Shown here one piece after another: positions 8,271-17,796 of a stretch of 64,000 nucleotides of DNA. Position 1 is the first letter of the stretch, and the number at the start of each line of letters is the position of its first letter. This DNA is from Sunxiuqinia rutila (GTDB lineage Bacteria > Bacteroidota > Bacteroidia > Bacteroidales > Prolixibacteraceae), in contig NZ_JBNGOT010000008.1 in the NCBI RefSeq assembly GCF_050589705.1, positions 124,001 through 188,000 of the forward strand. Direction: 5' to 3'. The notes beneath the pieces are model-generated. The model ran no database searches and had not been told where the DNA came from. It saw only the letters and a list, made by a program, of their open reading frames with translations. A program made the position numbers and the translations under genes.

Positions 8271-9876
8271 GTTCAGTCTGATTCTTTGTTGTTTTCGTTC
8301 GACTAACTTCCTGCAATACCAATAAAAGTTCTTTTTCAGAAAAAGGTTTACTTAAAAAGTTATTCATTCCGGCCAGCATGCAATCTTTTTTCTCTTCAAC
8401 CAAAGAATTGGCCGTTACGGCAGTAATATAAACCGGATGTTTTACCAAGGCCTCCCGTTCCATTTTCCTTATCGCTTTGGTAGCCTGAATACCATTCAGA
8501 ACCGGCATTTGCATATCCATCAAAATCAAGTCGTAGGGCAACTGCTGGTGCATATCGACAGCCTCCTGCCCATTGTTGGCAATGTCGCATTTGTAGCCCA
8601 GTTGTTTTAAACTAAGCTCACAAACCCGCTGATTAATGGCGTTGTCTTCTGCCAGCAAAATGCGAAAATCAGCTTGATGCTGTACATCCTGCCTTTCCAA
8701 CTCTAACCCCGGGCAAGCCGCTTTTTTTAACGGAAGACGAAACCAGAACTCAGCTCCCTGCCCCAGTTCACTGTTCACATTTATTTCGCCATTCATCAGG
8801 CACACCAAGTTTTGTGAAATGGCCAACCCCAATCCTGTGCCGCCATATTTTCGCGTGATGGATGTTTCCGATTGAGAAAACTCTTTAAACAACAACAGCT
8901 TGCCTTCCTCCGAAATACCAATTCCCGTATCAATAACCCGGAATAAAATTCGTGCCATGGATTCGTGCCAATCCACTAATTCAATACAAATTTCGACTTT
9001 CCCTTGGTGGGTAAACTTAATGGCATTATTGACCAAGTTCATCAAAATCTGGTTAATCCGTAAAGGATCTCCGCAAAGCCTTTCCGGCACATCATCGCCA
9101 ATAGCGTACTTAAATTGAATGCCTTTTTCAATGGCTTTAAACTTCATCAGCTGAAAGACATTCTCAACCAGTTCTTTTAAATTGAAGTCAATCATTTCAA
9201 GCTGAATCTGCCCGGATTCAATTTTTGAGAAGTCCAAAATATCGTTGATAATCAACATCAAATTCTCACCCGAATTGGTCACAATATTGAGCAGTTCTTT
9301 CTGATCATCGTTTAAATCCGTTTTTTGCAACAACTTGGAAACCCCAAGCACACCGTTGAGTGGCGTACGTATTTCATGCGACATATTGGCCAGAAACATG
9401 GACTTGGTTCGTGTAGCCTCCTCAGCTTTGTCTTTGGCTATTTTCAGATTCAGATTGGCCTTTTCCATTTCTCCGAGCAGGTAATCCAGCTTGGCTCGCT
9501 GCAAGTACAGGTCGAGAAAAACTTGGACTTTCCCCTTCAAAATATCAGGAATAATGGGTTTGGGGATAAAATCGACTGCACCGGTTTCGATGCCCTTGAT
9601 AATGTGCAAATCACTTTGATGAATGGCAGAAACAAAAATAACAGGCAGGTACCTGGTCTTCTTACGTTGGCGCATCATCTCCAGGGTTTCATATCCATTC
9701 ATCCCGGGCATCTGAACATCCAGGATTACAAGCGCAAATTCCTCTTTCAAACTTAATTTCAGTGCTTCTTCTCCTGAATACGCCCGAAAAATATCACTAT
9801 CAAAATCCTCTAAAACAGCCTCCAGGCTAATGAGATTCTCAACCAGATCGTCGACAATCAGAATTTTTGGTTTCAT
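8257..9876 (-). CDS. Hybrid histidine kinase: REC-HisKA-HATPase-REC
   Basis: 539-residue soluble kinase with no membrane segment. Order: receiver domain (about 1-118, phospho-acceptor D53 in ILDVQMPG), a coiled-coil linker (125-155), dimerisation/phospho-acceptor domain with H167 in FLANMSHEIRTP, ATPase domain (N box LMNLVNNAIKF, G1 DTGIGIS, G2 GGTGLGLAIS), and a C-terminal receiver (LMDMQMPVLNG, lysine in LSKPFSEK). The N-terminal receiver suggests it is driven by an upstream phosphodonor, plausibly the membrane kinase encoded 73 bp upstream. Second gene of the minus-strand operon kinase-kinase-cheR-cheB. Confidence 0.92.
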   Translation of the reverse strand: MKPKILIVDDLVENLISLEAVLEDFDSDIFRAYSGEEALKLSLKEEFALVILDVQMPGMNGYETLEMMRQRKKTRYLPVIFVSAIHQSDLHIIKGIETGAVDFIPKPIIPDILKGKVQVFLDLYLQRAKLDYLLGEMEKANLNLKIAKDKAEEATRTKSMFLANMSHEIRTPLNGVLGVSKLLQKTDLNDDQKELLNIVTNSGENLMLIINDILDFSKIESGQIQLEMIDFNLKELVENVFQLMKFKAIEKGIQFKYAIGDDVPERLCGDPLRINQILMNLVNNAIKFTHQGKVEICIELVDWHESMARILFRVIDTGIGISEEGKLLLFKEFSQSETSITRKYGGTGLGLAISQNLVCLMNGEINVNSELGQGAEFWFRLPLKKAACPGLELERQDVQHQADFRILLAEDNAINQRVCELSLKQLGYKCDIANNGQEAVDMHQQLPYDLILMDMQMPVLNGIQATKAIRKMEREALVKHPVYITAVTANSLVEEKKDCMLAGMNNFLSKPFSEKELLLVLQEVSRTKTTKNQTEHECL

Positions 9877-9949
9877 GTAATTTACAATTTATCTTCAATA
9901 AGCCCGCCAGTTATTCGAAAGCCATGCCTCGCCAGCAGTCTAAAAATCT

Positions 9950-12900
9950 TTAATTTCTGTAAAGCCAAATTTTAAGCATGGAAAATAATTTTCCTTCATC
10001 CAATGGCTTAGACAAATAATCATTGGCTCCGTTTTTCAAGGCATTCTCATGATCTTCTTTCATGGCTTTAGCCGTTAGACAGATGATTGGAATATCTTTT
10101 ATTTTGGGCGTGTTGCGAATAATGTGCATGGCCTGATACCCATCCATAACAGGCATCATCACATCCATCAAAATCAAGTCGACCTGAGGATCCTCTTGCA
10201 GCAAGTCGATGGCCACTTGCCCGTTTTCGGCATCAACCACTTCAATTTCCCGCTCTTCAAGAATTTGCCCCAACGCAAACACATTGCGAATATCATCGTC
10301 AACAACCATAATCTTTTTCCCTTTAAAAAGGGCTTCCTCATTGGTGATGGCCGGCTTCGTTTTCTTTCCCGGAATCTGTCTGGAAACCTGATGCAAAAAC
10401 AAGGTTACTTCGTCCATCAACCGTTCATCGGATTTAATACCTTTCAAAATAATGGTGTCAGTATAGGCATTCAACTCACGCACTTCCTCCTGCGACATTT
10501 CTTTGCCGGTGTACACAATCACTTTCGGTATGGCAATTTTGTGCTCTTTCAGTTTTTCGAGCAACGCCTTGCCGGAGTAATCGGGCAAGCCCAAGTCCAG
10601 AATCACACAGTCGAAGGTCTCGCGGCTCAATAGATCGAATGCTTCGTGCGCCATTTCCACCTCACTGATTTCCAGGTCAAGATCAAACAGCATGGTTTTA
10701 ATCACACTGCGCGTCACAGCATTATCTTCCACAATCAGCATTCGTTTTAGCGGAGACGCAAAATGGCTGTCAAGCGACTTTAATGCGTCAGCGAATTCTA
10801 TGGTCTCAAGGGTTTTCAGCTCGCCTTGTTCTTCCGACTCGTTGTAGTCAATAGGCGTAATTACATGAACCGGCAGTTTCCCTAACAGCCGGTGTTTTTT
10901 CAGTTTTTGATAATCAGCATCGGCGGTGTTGGCAAACTCTACCGCCAACATAATGGCTTTGGGGTGAAATTTCTCCGCCAGAATAATTCCATCCGGAATA
11001 TTAGCTGCGGCAATCACACGAAAATCTTTTGCCCGGGCTTGCTGTAAAAACTTCTCGGCTTGCGCTTTGGATGGGTGAATGACCAGAACGGTCTGCCCGT
11101 TCAGGGAATCATTTCGGTCATCGTCAATAAAAGGCGTAAGTATCGGATCCGAAATTGGGTGACTTACCGGAATTGTTTCTGATGCTTCCTGAATATTGGC
11201 CACTTTCGGCTGAGCAAATTTCACCGGCTCCGAAATGGCGTCCATTCCGGCATGAACAGGCAAATAGACGTAAAACACAGAGCCTTTGCCAACCTGGCTT
11301 TCCAACTGAATTTCGCCACCAAGCATGCGTATAAGTTCGCGCGAAATGGACAAGCCCAGCCCCGTTCCTCCAAATTTGCGGGAAATACTTCCGTCAGCCT
11401 GCTGAAACGCTTCGAAGATGGCCTCCAGCTTCTCTGCCGGAATCCCTACCCCACTGTCTGAGACCTGAATGCAGCAAGTGTTTTCTGGCTGAAGTTCGGC
11501 TGACCGGAACTGTGTTTGCGGACAACTCCCCATAAAATAAACCGCAACTTGCCCCTGGCTGGTAAACTTGAACGCATTGGAAAGCAGGTTTTTCAACACT
11601 TGCATTAAGCGATGCCTGTCAGTCCTGATTTCGTTGGGAAAGCCCGCCTCAATCAGCACCTCAAAAGCCAGTTTTTTATCTTCGGCTGTGGCCTTGAAAC
11701 TCATCAACACTTCTTCCTTCAAATCAATCGTTTGAACGAAATCCATGTCAACAGTCATCTTGCCAGCCTCAATTTTCGACAAGTCCAGAACCTCGTTGAT
11801 CAAGTGCAGCAAATCGGCTCCACTTTTGTGAATAATTTTGGCCGACTGAACCTGATCTTCCGTCAGGTTGCCTTTTTTATTGGCCGACAACAGACTCGAT
11901 AAAATCAGCAGGCTGTTCAACGGTGTCCGCAGCTCATGCGACATGTTGGCTAAAAACTCGGACTTATACTGGCTGGCTAGCTGAAGCTCTTTGGCTTTGG
12001 CCTCCAGCTGATCATGAGTTTCTATCAACTCATTATTTTTTAAACTAATATCTTCTTTCTGAAGTTCCAACTGGCGGGTTCGCTCTTCCAATTCCTCGTT
12101 GGCCACCCGAAGTTCTTCCTGCTGTACCTGCAGCTTTTTCTCATTATCGGTCAACACCTTGGTATGTTCCAGCAGCTCCTCATTGGCCACCCGCAACTCT
12201 TCCTGCTGTACTTGCAGCTCACTAGCCTGATCCTGTGTCTTCTGCAGTAGTTCGTTGGTTTTTAACACATTCTCAGACAAATTGAGGTAGATGGCCAGAA
12301 TTTTAGATGCCTGTTGCAGAAAATCCAGTTCCAATGACGTATAAGCGGTGAGCGAAGACAACTCCAGTGTTCCGATAAGTATTTCGTTGAAAAGCAGCGG
12401 AATCACCACCACCTGGCTGGGCTTAAACTGTCCCGAAGACGAGTAAGTGAGGTAAGATTCATCCGGGATATCATTCAGAATAACACGTTCTCCCGATGCA
12501 GCCACCTGACCAATAATTCCTTCGTTCAGTTTGATTTTGCTTTTCAGTTTCTGCGGATCGAATCCTGAGGAGCTGAGCAAGGTCAAAAACTTGTAATCCG
12601 GATCGTACATATGAATGCTCCCCAACTGAGAATGCAGGAACTCCATCAGAAAGGTAAGTGCTTTGGATGAAATTTCATCCGGTTGCTGGTTGCCCCGGAG
12701 TTTTTCATTGATTGAATTAATTCCGGCATTAAACCACGAATCCTTGGCTGTCCTTTCCTGCGCTTCCCGCAGTTCGTCCACCATCTTATTCAGCGCTTGG
12801 CTTAATTCATCTTTGGAAGACCGAGGAACAATCTGAGTGCTGTAATTGCCATTCGCCACGTTTTTGGTGTAGTTGATCACCTCACGAAATCCGTTTTGAA

Positions 12901-13726
12901 TCTCCCTGAATGAGTTGGCCAGCTCACCAATCTCATTATTGGCTTGGATCGCCAGCTCGGCTGTGAGATCACCCTTGGCAATCTCTCCAAATTTTTCAAC
13001 CATTTCTTGCACTGGCTTGGTTATAGAGCGACTAATCCACTCGGATGCCGCAAATACGATAACAACCAGCACTAGCACGATCAGCAAAATACCAGCCAAC
13101 AACAAGTTATTTGCCATGGTATTTAAAGAAGAAATAGCTTGGGCAAAATCACCATAAAAGCCCCTCATTTGTGCCAAGTCGTCCGTAATTTCAGCTTTCG
13201 TTGCTTGGTCCGTGTTAAATCGGTAGGCCAACACTTCCTTTTGAATTTGCTCTCCCAGTTCATAGCCTCTTCGAGTGATTTGCTGAGCTTCATCCAACTT
13301 ATCTGAATCAAGTGCCAATAGCAATTTAACCCGGCTTGCCATTAGTTCAGCATTTGCCCGGTCGCCCATATAAGCTTCCTGAAAATTCTGATAGATACTA
13401 TCAACAAACTGGCTATTGGGTAAAAGAGCCAATTCATCGATACGACTGAAGTTATGGGACATTTGGTTCGCCAATTCCATTTTTCTAACTGCCTCATCCA
13501 ACCACTCCTCGTCCTGTGAAAGCTGGTAGCGATAAAAATCCTCAATACCTTCATGAAAGGTATTGTTATGAACCCGCTCCAGGTTAATAATCAAATTGAG
13601 AGCCTTCCCTGTGTTGTAAAAATAGTCGGATACAAAGCCTAAAGCAATTAAACTTAGAATAGAAAAAAGACTCAGAAGCCGGAGTTTATTCCGAAGCTTC
13701 AGTCCATTGAAGTTAGCCATGGTCAT
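9950..13726 (-). CDS. Giant membrane hybrid histidine kinase with HAMP, GAF and three receiver-like domains
   Basis: 1258 residues. Visible order: TM1 (about 14-35), a helical periplasmic sensor (36-205), TM2 (207-228), HAMP (229-285), GAF (about 345-485), a coiled coil (490-590) in which QVQQEELRVANEEL is duplicated, HisKA with H597 in NMSHELRTP, ATPase (KNLLSNAFKF, DSGVGIP, GGTGLGLSIS), then three receiver-type domains. The first (about 878-975) has no acceptor aspartate (IMLAVEF where LxLDxxMP is expected) and looks degenerate; the second carries D1044 (VILDLGLPDYSG) and the third D1188 (LILMDVMMPVMDG). It senses an envelope signal and heads the operon with the second kinase, CheR and CheB. 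Confidence 0.93.
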   Translation of the reverse strand: MTMANFNGLKLRNKLRLLSLFSILSLIALGFVSDYFYNTGKALNLIINLERVHNNTFHEGIEDFYRYQLSQDEEWLDEAVRKMELANQMSHNFSRIDELALLPNSQFVDSIYQNFQEAYMGDRANAELMASRVKLLLALDSDKLDEAQQITRRGYELGEQIQKEVLAYRFNTDQATKAEITDDLAQMRGFYGDFAQAISSLNTMANNLLLAGILLIVLVLVVIVFAASEWISRSITKPVQEMVEKFGEIAKGDLTAELAIQANNEIGELANSFREIQNGFREVINYTKNVANGNYSTQIVPRSSKDELSQALNKMVDELREAQERTAKDSWFNAGINSINEKLRGNQQPDEISSKALTFLMEFLHSQLGSIHMYDPDYKFLTLLSSSGFDPQKLKSKIKLNEGIIGQVAASGERVILNDIPDESYLTYSSSGQFKPSQVVVIPLLFNEILIGTLELSSLTAYTSLELDFLQQASKILAIYLNLSENVLKTNELLQKTQDQASELQVQQEELRVANEELLEHTKVLTDNEKKLQVQQEELRVANEELEERTRQLELQKEDISLKNNELIETHDQLEAKAKELQLASQYKSEFLANMSHELRTPLNSLLILSSLLSANKKGNLTEDQVQSAKIIHKSGADLLHLINEVLDLSKIEAGKMTVDMDFVQTIDLKEEVLMSFKATAEDKKLAFEVLIEAGFPNEIRTDRHRLMQVLKNLLSNAFKFTSQGQVAVYFMGSCPQTQFRSAELQPENTCCIQVSDSGVGIPAEKLEAIFEAFQQADGSISRKFGGTGLGLSISRELIRMLGGEIQLESQVGKGSVFYVYLPVHAGMDAISEPVKFAQPKVANIQEASETIPVSHPISDPILTPFIDDDRNDSLNGQTVLVIHPSKAQAEKFLQQARAKDFRVIAAANIPDGIILAEKFHPKAIMLAVEFANTADADYQKLKKHRLLGKLPVHVITPIDYNESEEQGELKTLETIEFADALKSLDSHFASPLKRMLIVEDNAVTRSVIKTMLFDLDLEISEVEMAHEAFDLLSRETFDCVILDLGLPDYSGKALLEKLKEHKIAIPKVIVYTGKEMSQEEVRELNAYTDTIILKGIKSDERLMDEVTLFLHQVSRQIPGKKTKPAITNEEALFKGKKIMVVDDDIRNVFALGQILEEREIEVVDAENGQVAIDLLQEDPQVDLILMDVMMPVMDGYQAMHIIRNTPKIKDIPIICLTAKAMKEDHENALKNGANDYLSKPLDEGKLFSMLKIWLYRN

Positions 13727-13742
13727 TTTGGATTATTTTGGC

Positions 13743-13750
13743 CAAAAATA
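13743..13750 (-). promoter_or_regulatory. -7 box of the kinase operon
   Basis: Minus-strand TATTTTTG fits TAnnTTTG and places transcription start about 10 nt before the kinase ATG at 13726. No -33 box is in register, so this is a partial match only. The rest of the gap up to the sucD terminator (13751-13991) shows no gene I can support. Confidence 0.45.
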
Positions 13751-13991
13751 GAAAATGATTACTTAGCGGACCCATACTTTTTGAAATTGTTTGCACAATT
13801 TTACGCACGCAGTCAACTCCAATCGCAATCATATAGACAAATAAAAAAAGAACAATCCATTTCAAGCAGATCATTCTTCTTCATCAGAATAACTGATTCC
13901 CCTTTTAGGATTATCCAAACAAATGCAGGTATAGAGATTTTGAACGTGAAAATCAAAAGCGACCTCAATAAGATTCCTTTTAAGAAACAAA

Positions 13992-14015
13992 AAATCCCGC
14001 CTTCCAGCGGGATTT
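13992..14015 (-). terminator. Terminator after sucD
   Basis: 9-bp stem (AAATCCCGC with GCGGGATTT) with a short loop, followed on the minus strand by a run of T residues. It begins 5 nt after the sucD stop codon. Confidence 0.88.
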
Positions 14016-14019
14016 TTGT

Positions 14020-14901
14020 TTAGGCGTTGACCTTAGCCAACTTTTCTTTTAACAATCCGGGAATCTCGGAAGGCTCTTTGGCTACCGGCACGTTGGCCTT
14101 GGCAAAAGCCTTGATTTTTTCTTCGGCCGTTCCTGAGCCACTTGAAATAATAGCTCCGGCATGTCCCATTCGTTTTCCGGGTGGTGCGGTTTGTCCGGCA
14201 ATAAACGATACCACCGGCTTGGTCATGTGTTTGGCAATGTACTCAGCAGCCTGCTCTTCGGCATCGCCACCAATCTCGCCAATCAACACCACGGCTTCGG
14301 TTTCAGGATCATTTTCATACATCTCCAGCAAATCAATATAGTACAAGCCGGCTACCGGGTCTCCCCCGATTCCAACAACCGTGCTCTGCCCCATATCATT
14401 TTTTGTCAACATATTGACCACCTCATAGGTCAAGGTGCCACTGCGCGACATCAACCCGATGTTTCCTTTTTTGAAGATCATGCCCGGCAAAATCCCAATC
14501 AGCGCCTCATCGGGCGTAATTAGTCCGGGGCAGTTGGGGCCAATTAACTTGGTTCCGTTGCGCTCAATGACTGAGGTTACCCGAATCATATCCTGAATAG
14601 GAACTCCTTCGGAGATCGCCACCACCAACTCAATGCCTGCGTAAGAAGCTTCCAGAATGGCATCGGCAGCAAAGGGGGCCGGCACAAAAATGATTGATGT
14701 ATTGGCACCTGTTGCCTGGACAGCCTCAGCGACTGTATCAAAAACCGGAATGCCATCAACGACCTGACCGCCTTTCCCGGGCGATGTTCCGGCTACAATA
14801 TTGGTTCCATATGCTTTCATACGGCCGGCGTGAAATTGTCCGTCACGGCCGGTTATTCCCTGCACCAGCAGTTTTGTATCTTTATTTACGAGAATACTCA
14901 T
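14020..14901 (-). CDS. sucD: Succinyl-CoA synthetase alpha subunit
   Basis: With SucC interconverts succinyl-CoA and succinate with substrate-level phosphorylation in the TCA cycle. 293 residues, standard length. CoA-binding Rossmann part at the N-terminus (LLVQGITGRDGQFH), GPNCPGLI in the middle, and the phosphohistidine loop KRMGHAGAIISSGSGT near the C-terminus. It begins 12 nt downstream of the sucC stop in one minus-strand unit. Confidence 0.96.
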   Translation of the reverse strand: MSILVNKDTKLLVQGITGRDGQFHAGRMKAYGTNIVAGTSPGKGGQVVDGIPVFDTVAEAVQATGANTSIIFVPAPFAADAILEASYAGIELVVAISEGVPIQDMIRVTSVIERNGTKLIGPNCPGLITPDEALIGILPGMIFKKGNIGLMSRSGTLTYEVVNMLTKNDMGQSTVVGIGGDPVAGLYYIDLLEMYENDPETEAVVLIGEIGGDAEEQAAEYIAKHMTKPVVSFIAGQTAPPGKRMGHAGAIISSGSGTAEEKIKAFAKANVPVAKEPSEIPGLLKEKLAKVNA

Positions 14902-14913
14902 GGTTTCGATTTT

Positions 14914-16056
14914 TTAAGATTCCTGAATTCGACTTAACTCAATCGCTTTTTTGGCCGCTTCACTCATGGTTTGCACAGTCGGCAATCCTTTTTCTTTCAG
15001 CAAAGCCAAACCTTCTTCGGCATTGGTTCCCGACAAACGCACCACAATAGGCATCTTGGATCCAATGGTGTCCAGCGCTTCGATCAAGCCACGCGCCACG
15101 TCATCGCAACGGGTAATTCCGCCAAAAATATTAATCATCACTGCCTTCACATTCTTGTCCGAAGTCAGGATATTCATGGCATCCACCACTTTTTGCGGGT
15201 TGGAACTTCCGCCAATATCCAGGAAGTTGGCTGGTTCGCCACCATAAAGCTTAATCATATCCATGGTAGCCATCGCCAGTCCTGCCCCATTTACCATACA
15301 GCCAATGTTGCCATCAAGCTTCACATAAGACAAGCCTTTTTCGTGAGCATCAATCTCTTTCAGCTCATCTTCATCGGCTTCGCGCATGGCTTCAATTTCC
15401 GGTTGACGATACAAGGCATTATCATCAAAATTCATCTTGCCATCAATGGCCCAAATCTTCTGATCGGGGGTTAGCACCAAAGGGTTGACTTCTGCAATAG
15501 TCGCATCGGTTTCTACAAACAGGGTGTATAGCTTTTGCATAATGTCGGCTGCCTTGCGGGCCAGTTTGACGTCGCCAAACAGCTTCATTCCAATGGCACG
15601 GGCCTGAAAATCGAGTAAGCCCGTCAAGGGATCAATGGGGAATTTATGGATCAGCTCCGGCGTATTCTTAGCCACTTCTTCAATTTCCACTCCCCCTTCG
15701 GCACTGGCCATCAGGGTGACCGACTTGGTATTCCGGTCATTGATCAGACCAACATAAAATTCCTTTTTAATGTCGACAGCATCAGCCAGCAAAACCTTCT
15801 CTACCGTAAAGCCTTTGATGTCCATCCCCAGAATTTGGCGAGCTGCATCTACGGCTTCCTGCTTGGTTTTAGCCAGTTTTACTCCGCCGGCTTTTCCGCG
15901 TCCGCCAACAAGCACCTGAGCTTTTACAACAACCATGTCGTCTTTCTTTGCCATTGCTTTTTCTACTTCCTCTACCGAATGGCAAAGCACATCGTTCGGT
16001 ACCGGAAGGCCGTATTTCTTGAAGATTTCCCGGGCTTGATATTCGTGTATCTTCAT
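14914..16056 (-). CDS. sucC: Succinyl-CoA synthetase beta subunit
   Basis: The nucleotide-binding partner of SucD. The start is taken at the ATG at 16056 (MKIHEYQAREIFKKYG), the conserved SucC N-terminus, giving 380 residues; the longer reading from 16137 adds 27 unconserved residues. ATP-grasp motifs: VVKAQVLVGGRGKAGGVKLA, the AEVNPLVL metal site, and GGITRCDDVARG with the C-terminal ligase fold. First gene of the sucCD unit. Confidence 0.96.
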   Translation of the reverse strand: MKIHEYQAREIFKKYGLPVPNDVLCHSVEEVEKAMAKKDDMVVVKAQVLVGGRGKAGGVKLAKTKQEAVDAARQILGMDIKGFTVEKVLLADAVDIKKEFYVGLINDRNTKSVTLMASAEGGVEIEEVAKNTPELIHKFPIDPLTGLLDFQARAIGMKLFGDVKLARKAADIMQKLYTLFVETDATIAEVNPLVLTPDQKIWAIDGKMNFDDNALYRQPEIEAMREADEDELKEIDAHEKGLSYVKLDGNIGCMVNGAGLAMATMDMIKLYGGEPANFLDIGGSSNPQKVVDAMNILTSDKNVKAVMINIFGGITRCDDVARGLIEALDTIGSKMPIVVRLSGTNAEEGLALLKEKGLPTVQTMSEAAKKAIELSRIQES

Positions 16057-16505
16057 AAAGTATTTATTAAAAAAGGTTAGAAAATTCTTGCTTGGTTTAA
16101 ATGTATCAAAATATCCAGTGGCATGGAAGTACATCACTCATAGTCACTAGCTATTTTAAAACATATAAACACCCGCATTACTGAATTGTTTGTACAAAAG
16201 TTCCAAGACAAAACATCGCGACCCGGAGCATTATTTCGGTAGTATTTTTCATCAGAAGCCATCTGCCAGGCAGGGCAATAAGCCGTCAATAAGGAGTGGC
16301 AGCCCATAAAAGAAAGGGGTGTTAAGCCAACAGCAGTGCTGCCTCCAAGAGAAAGATGCCTATTGAAATGCCGTAAGGCTCCTTAAAAGTGTCAGGCTCA
16401 TTGGCAAAAGCTAAAAATAACTGTAATTTTGGGCGCACAAATTTCAAGTGTTCTGTTTCATGAGCACTTCATGATAAAAAAACGCCAAAGCACAACATAG
16501 AAAAA
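16057..16505 (+). promoter_or_regulatory. Intergenic region with the kdsD promoter
   Basis: The 449-bp gap between divergent sucC and kdsD contains one excellent promoter for the plus strand: TTGG at 16401-16404, exactly 19 nt, TAATTTTG at 16424-16431, with a predicted start near 16438. No convincing minus-strand box for sucC was found and no further gene is seen. Confidence 0.72.
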
Positions 16506-17126
16506 ATGAAAGAGGAAGTTATCAAACTGATTAAGCAGGAAGCCGATGCCATTGCCAACATTCCTGTTACCGACCAATATGAAGAAGCTATTCGGATTAT
16601 TGAAAAATGTGTTCACCAAAAACAAGGTAAGCTGGTAGCCAGCGGAATGGGGAAAGCCGGACAAATTGCTTTAAACATTGCCACTACGTTTAGCTCAACC
16701 GGTACGCCGGCCGTATTTCTGCACCCGAGCGATGCGCAGCATGGCGACTTGGGAGTTGTTCAGCCCAACGATGTGTTGTTGTTAATTTCCAATTCCGGAA
16801 AAACCCGGGAGATTGTGGAACTGGTCAACCTGGCCGACAACCTGTATGAGAATATTCCGATTGTGGTAATTACCGGAAACCCTGACAGCGAACTGGCTCA
16901 ACTGGCCGATGCCGTTCTTTTCACCGGCAACCCGGATGAAGTTTGTGCCTTGGGTTTAACGCCCAGCACATCCACCACAACCATGACCGTTATTGGTGAT
17001 ATTTTGGTGGTGCTGTTGATGAAAAAAATTGGATTTACAAACGAAGATTACGCCAAGCGTCACCACGGTGGCTACCTGGGGGACAAATCCCGCACACAGG
17101 CACGGCTTCTTCAAAATAAAAAATAG
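16506..17126 (+). CDS. kdsD: CBS-less arabinose-5-phosphate isomerase (SIS domain, KdsD type)
   Basis: Converts ribulose 5-phosphate to arabinose 5-phosphate, the first precursor of KDO in lipopolysaccharide. The 206 residues form one SIS domain: GKLVASGMGKAGQIA, FSSTGTPAVFLHPSDAQHGDLG and ISNSGKTREIVEL are the KdsD/GutQ signatures, and TPSTSTTTMTVIGD follows. E. coli KdsD carries two C-terminal CBS domains; here the protein stops after the SIS domain, a form known from Bacteroides. It starts 3 nt before a cysteine hydrolase gene (17130), probably co-transcribed. Confidence 0.88.
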   Translation: MKEEVIKLIKQEADAIANIPVTDQYEEAIRIIEKCVHQKQGKLVASGMGKAGQIALNIATTFSSTGTPAVFLHPSDAQHGDLGVVQPNDVLLLISNSGKTREIVELVNLADNLYENIPIVVITGNPDSELAQLADAVLFTGNPDEVCALGLTPSTSTTTMTVIGDILVVLLMKKIGFTNEDYAKRHHGGYLGDKSRTQARLLQNKK

Positions 17127-17129
17127 ACC

Positions 17130-17672
17130 ATGCGCATTACAAGAGAAAATACCGTAGGATTAGTGATCGACATTCAGGAACGACTGGTGCCAGCCATGGC
17201 TGAAAACGAAACACTGACCGCCCATTGTAAAATTTTGATTGAAGGGTTACAAACCCTTCAGATTCCCTTGCTTGTGACCCAGCAGTACACCAAAGGACTG
17301 GGAGAAACCATTCCGGAGATCAGCGCGCTCATTACCGACTTTAAACCGATTGAAAAGCGTGATTTCAGCTGCTGTGACGAAACAGCGGTGAGCGAACAGC
17401 TCCAAACACTGGAAGCCAAAAATGTTATCATCTGTGGCATTGAAAGCCATGTGTGCGTGTTGCAAACTGCCATTGACCTGAAAGAGTCGGGTTACAACCC
17501 GGTGGTGGTGATGGATTGTGTTTCATCCCGCTCGCTGGATAACGTTGACCTTGCTGCGGAACGCTTCCGCCACGAGGGTATTATGATGACTTCTTACGAA
17601 TCCATTTTATTTGAATTGACCCGTTCTGCAGCTGCAGCTGAGTTCCGGACAATTTCAAAACTGGTTAAGTAA
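17130..17672 (+). CDS. Isochorismatase-like cysteine hydrolase
   Basis: 180-residue member of the isochorismatase-like hydrolase family. The catalytic triad is visible as D in GLVIDIQERL, K in IEKRDFSCC and C in GIESHVCVLQTA, with the preceding cis-peptide region VIICGIE. Related proteins hydrolyse small amides such as nicotinamide or ureidocarbamates, but the sequence does not decide the substrate. Probably in an operon with kdsD; a strong terminator follows 42 nt after the stop. Confidence 0.85.
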   Translation: MRITRENTVGLVIDIQERLVPAMAENETLTAHCKILIEGLQTLQIPLLVTQQYTKGLGETIPEISALITDFKPIEKRDFSCCDETAVSEQLQTLEAKNVIICGIESHVCVLQTAIDLKESGYNPVVVMDCVSSRSLDNVDLAAERFRHEGIMMTSYESILFELTRSAAAAEFRTISKLVK

Positions 17673-17713
17673 GCTCACAAAAAAGGTCTCTAAATAACAG
17701 AGCACGAATACAT

Positions 17714-17747
17714 AAGCCGGAAGCATGCCTGTTTCCGGCTTTTTTTT
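17714..17747 (+). terminator. Terminator after the cysteine hydrolase gene
   Basis: 9-bp stem AAGCCGGAA with TTCCGGCTT, a 10-nt loop and eight or more T residues. Confidence 0.92.
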
Positions 17748-17796
17748 AATAGCTAATTAACCTTCAGGTCGAGTCTGAATTTGTATTTTTAGCCTC

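Noticed and set aside
13781..14023. 80-aa plus-strand open frame between the kinase operon and sucD
   Set aside because: Runs through the sucD terminator and the sucD stop, shows no conserved pattern and has no promoter-start relation.
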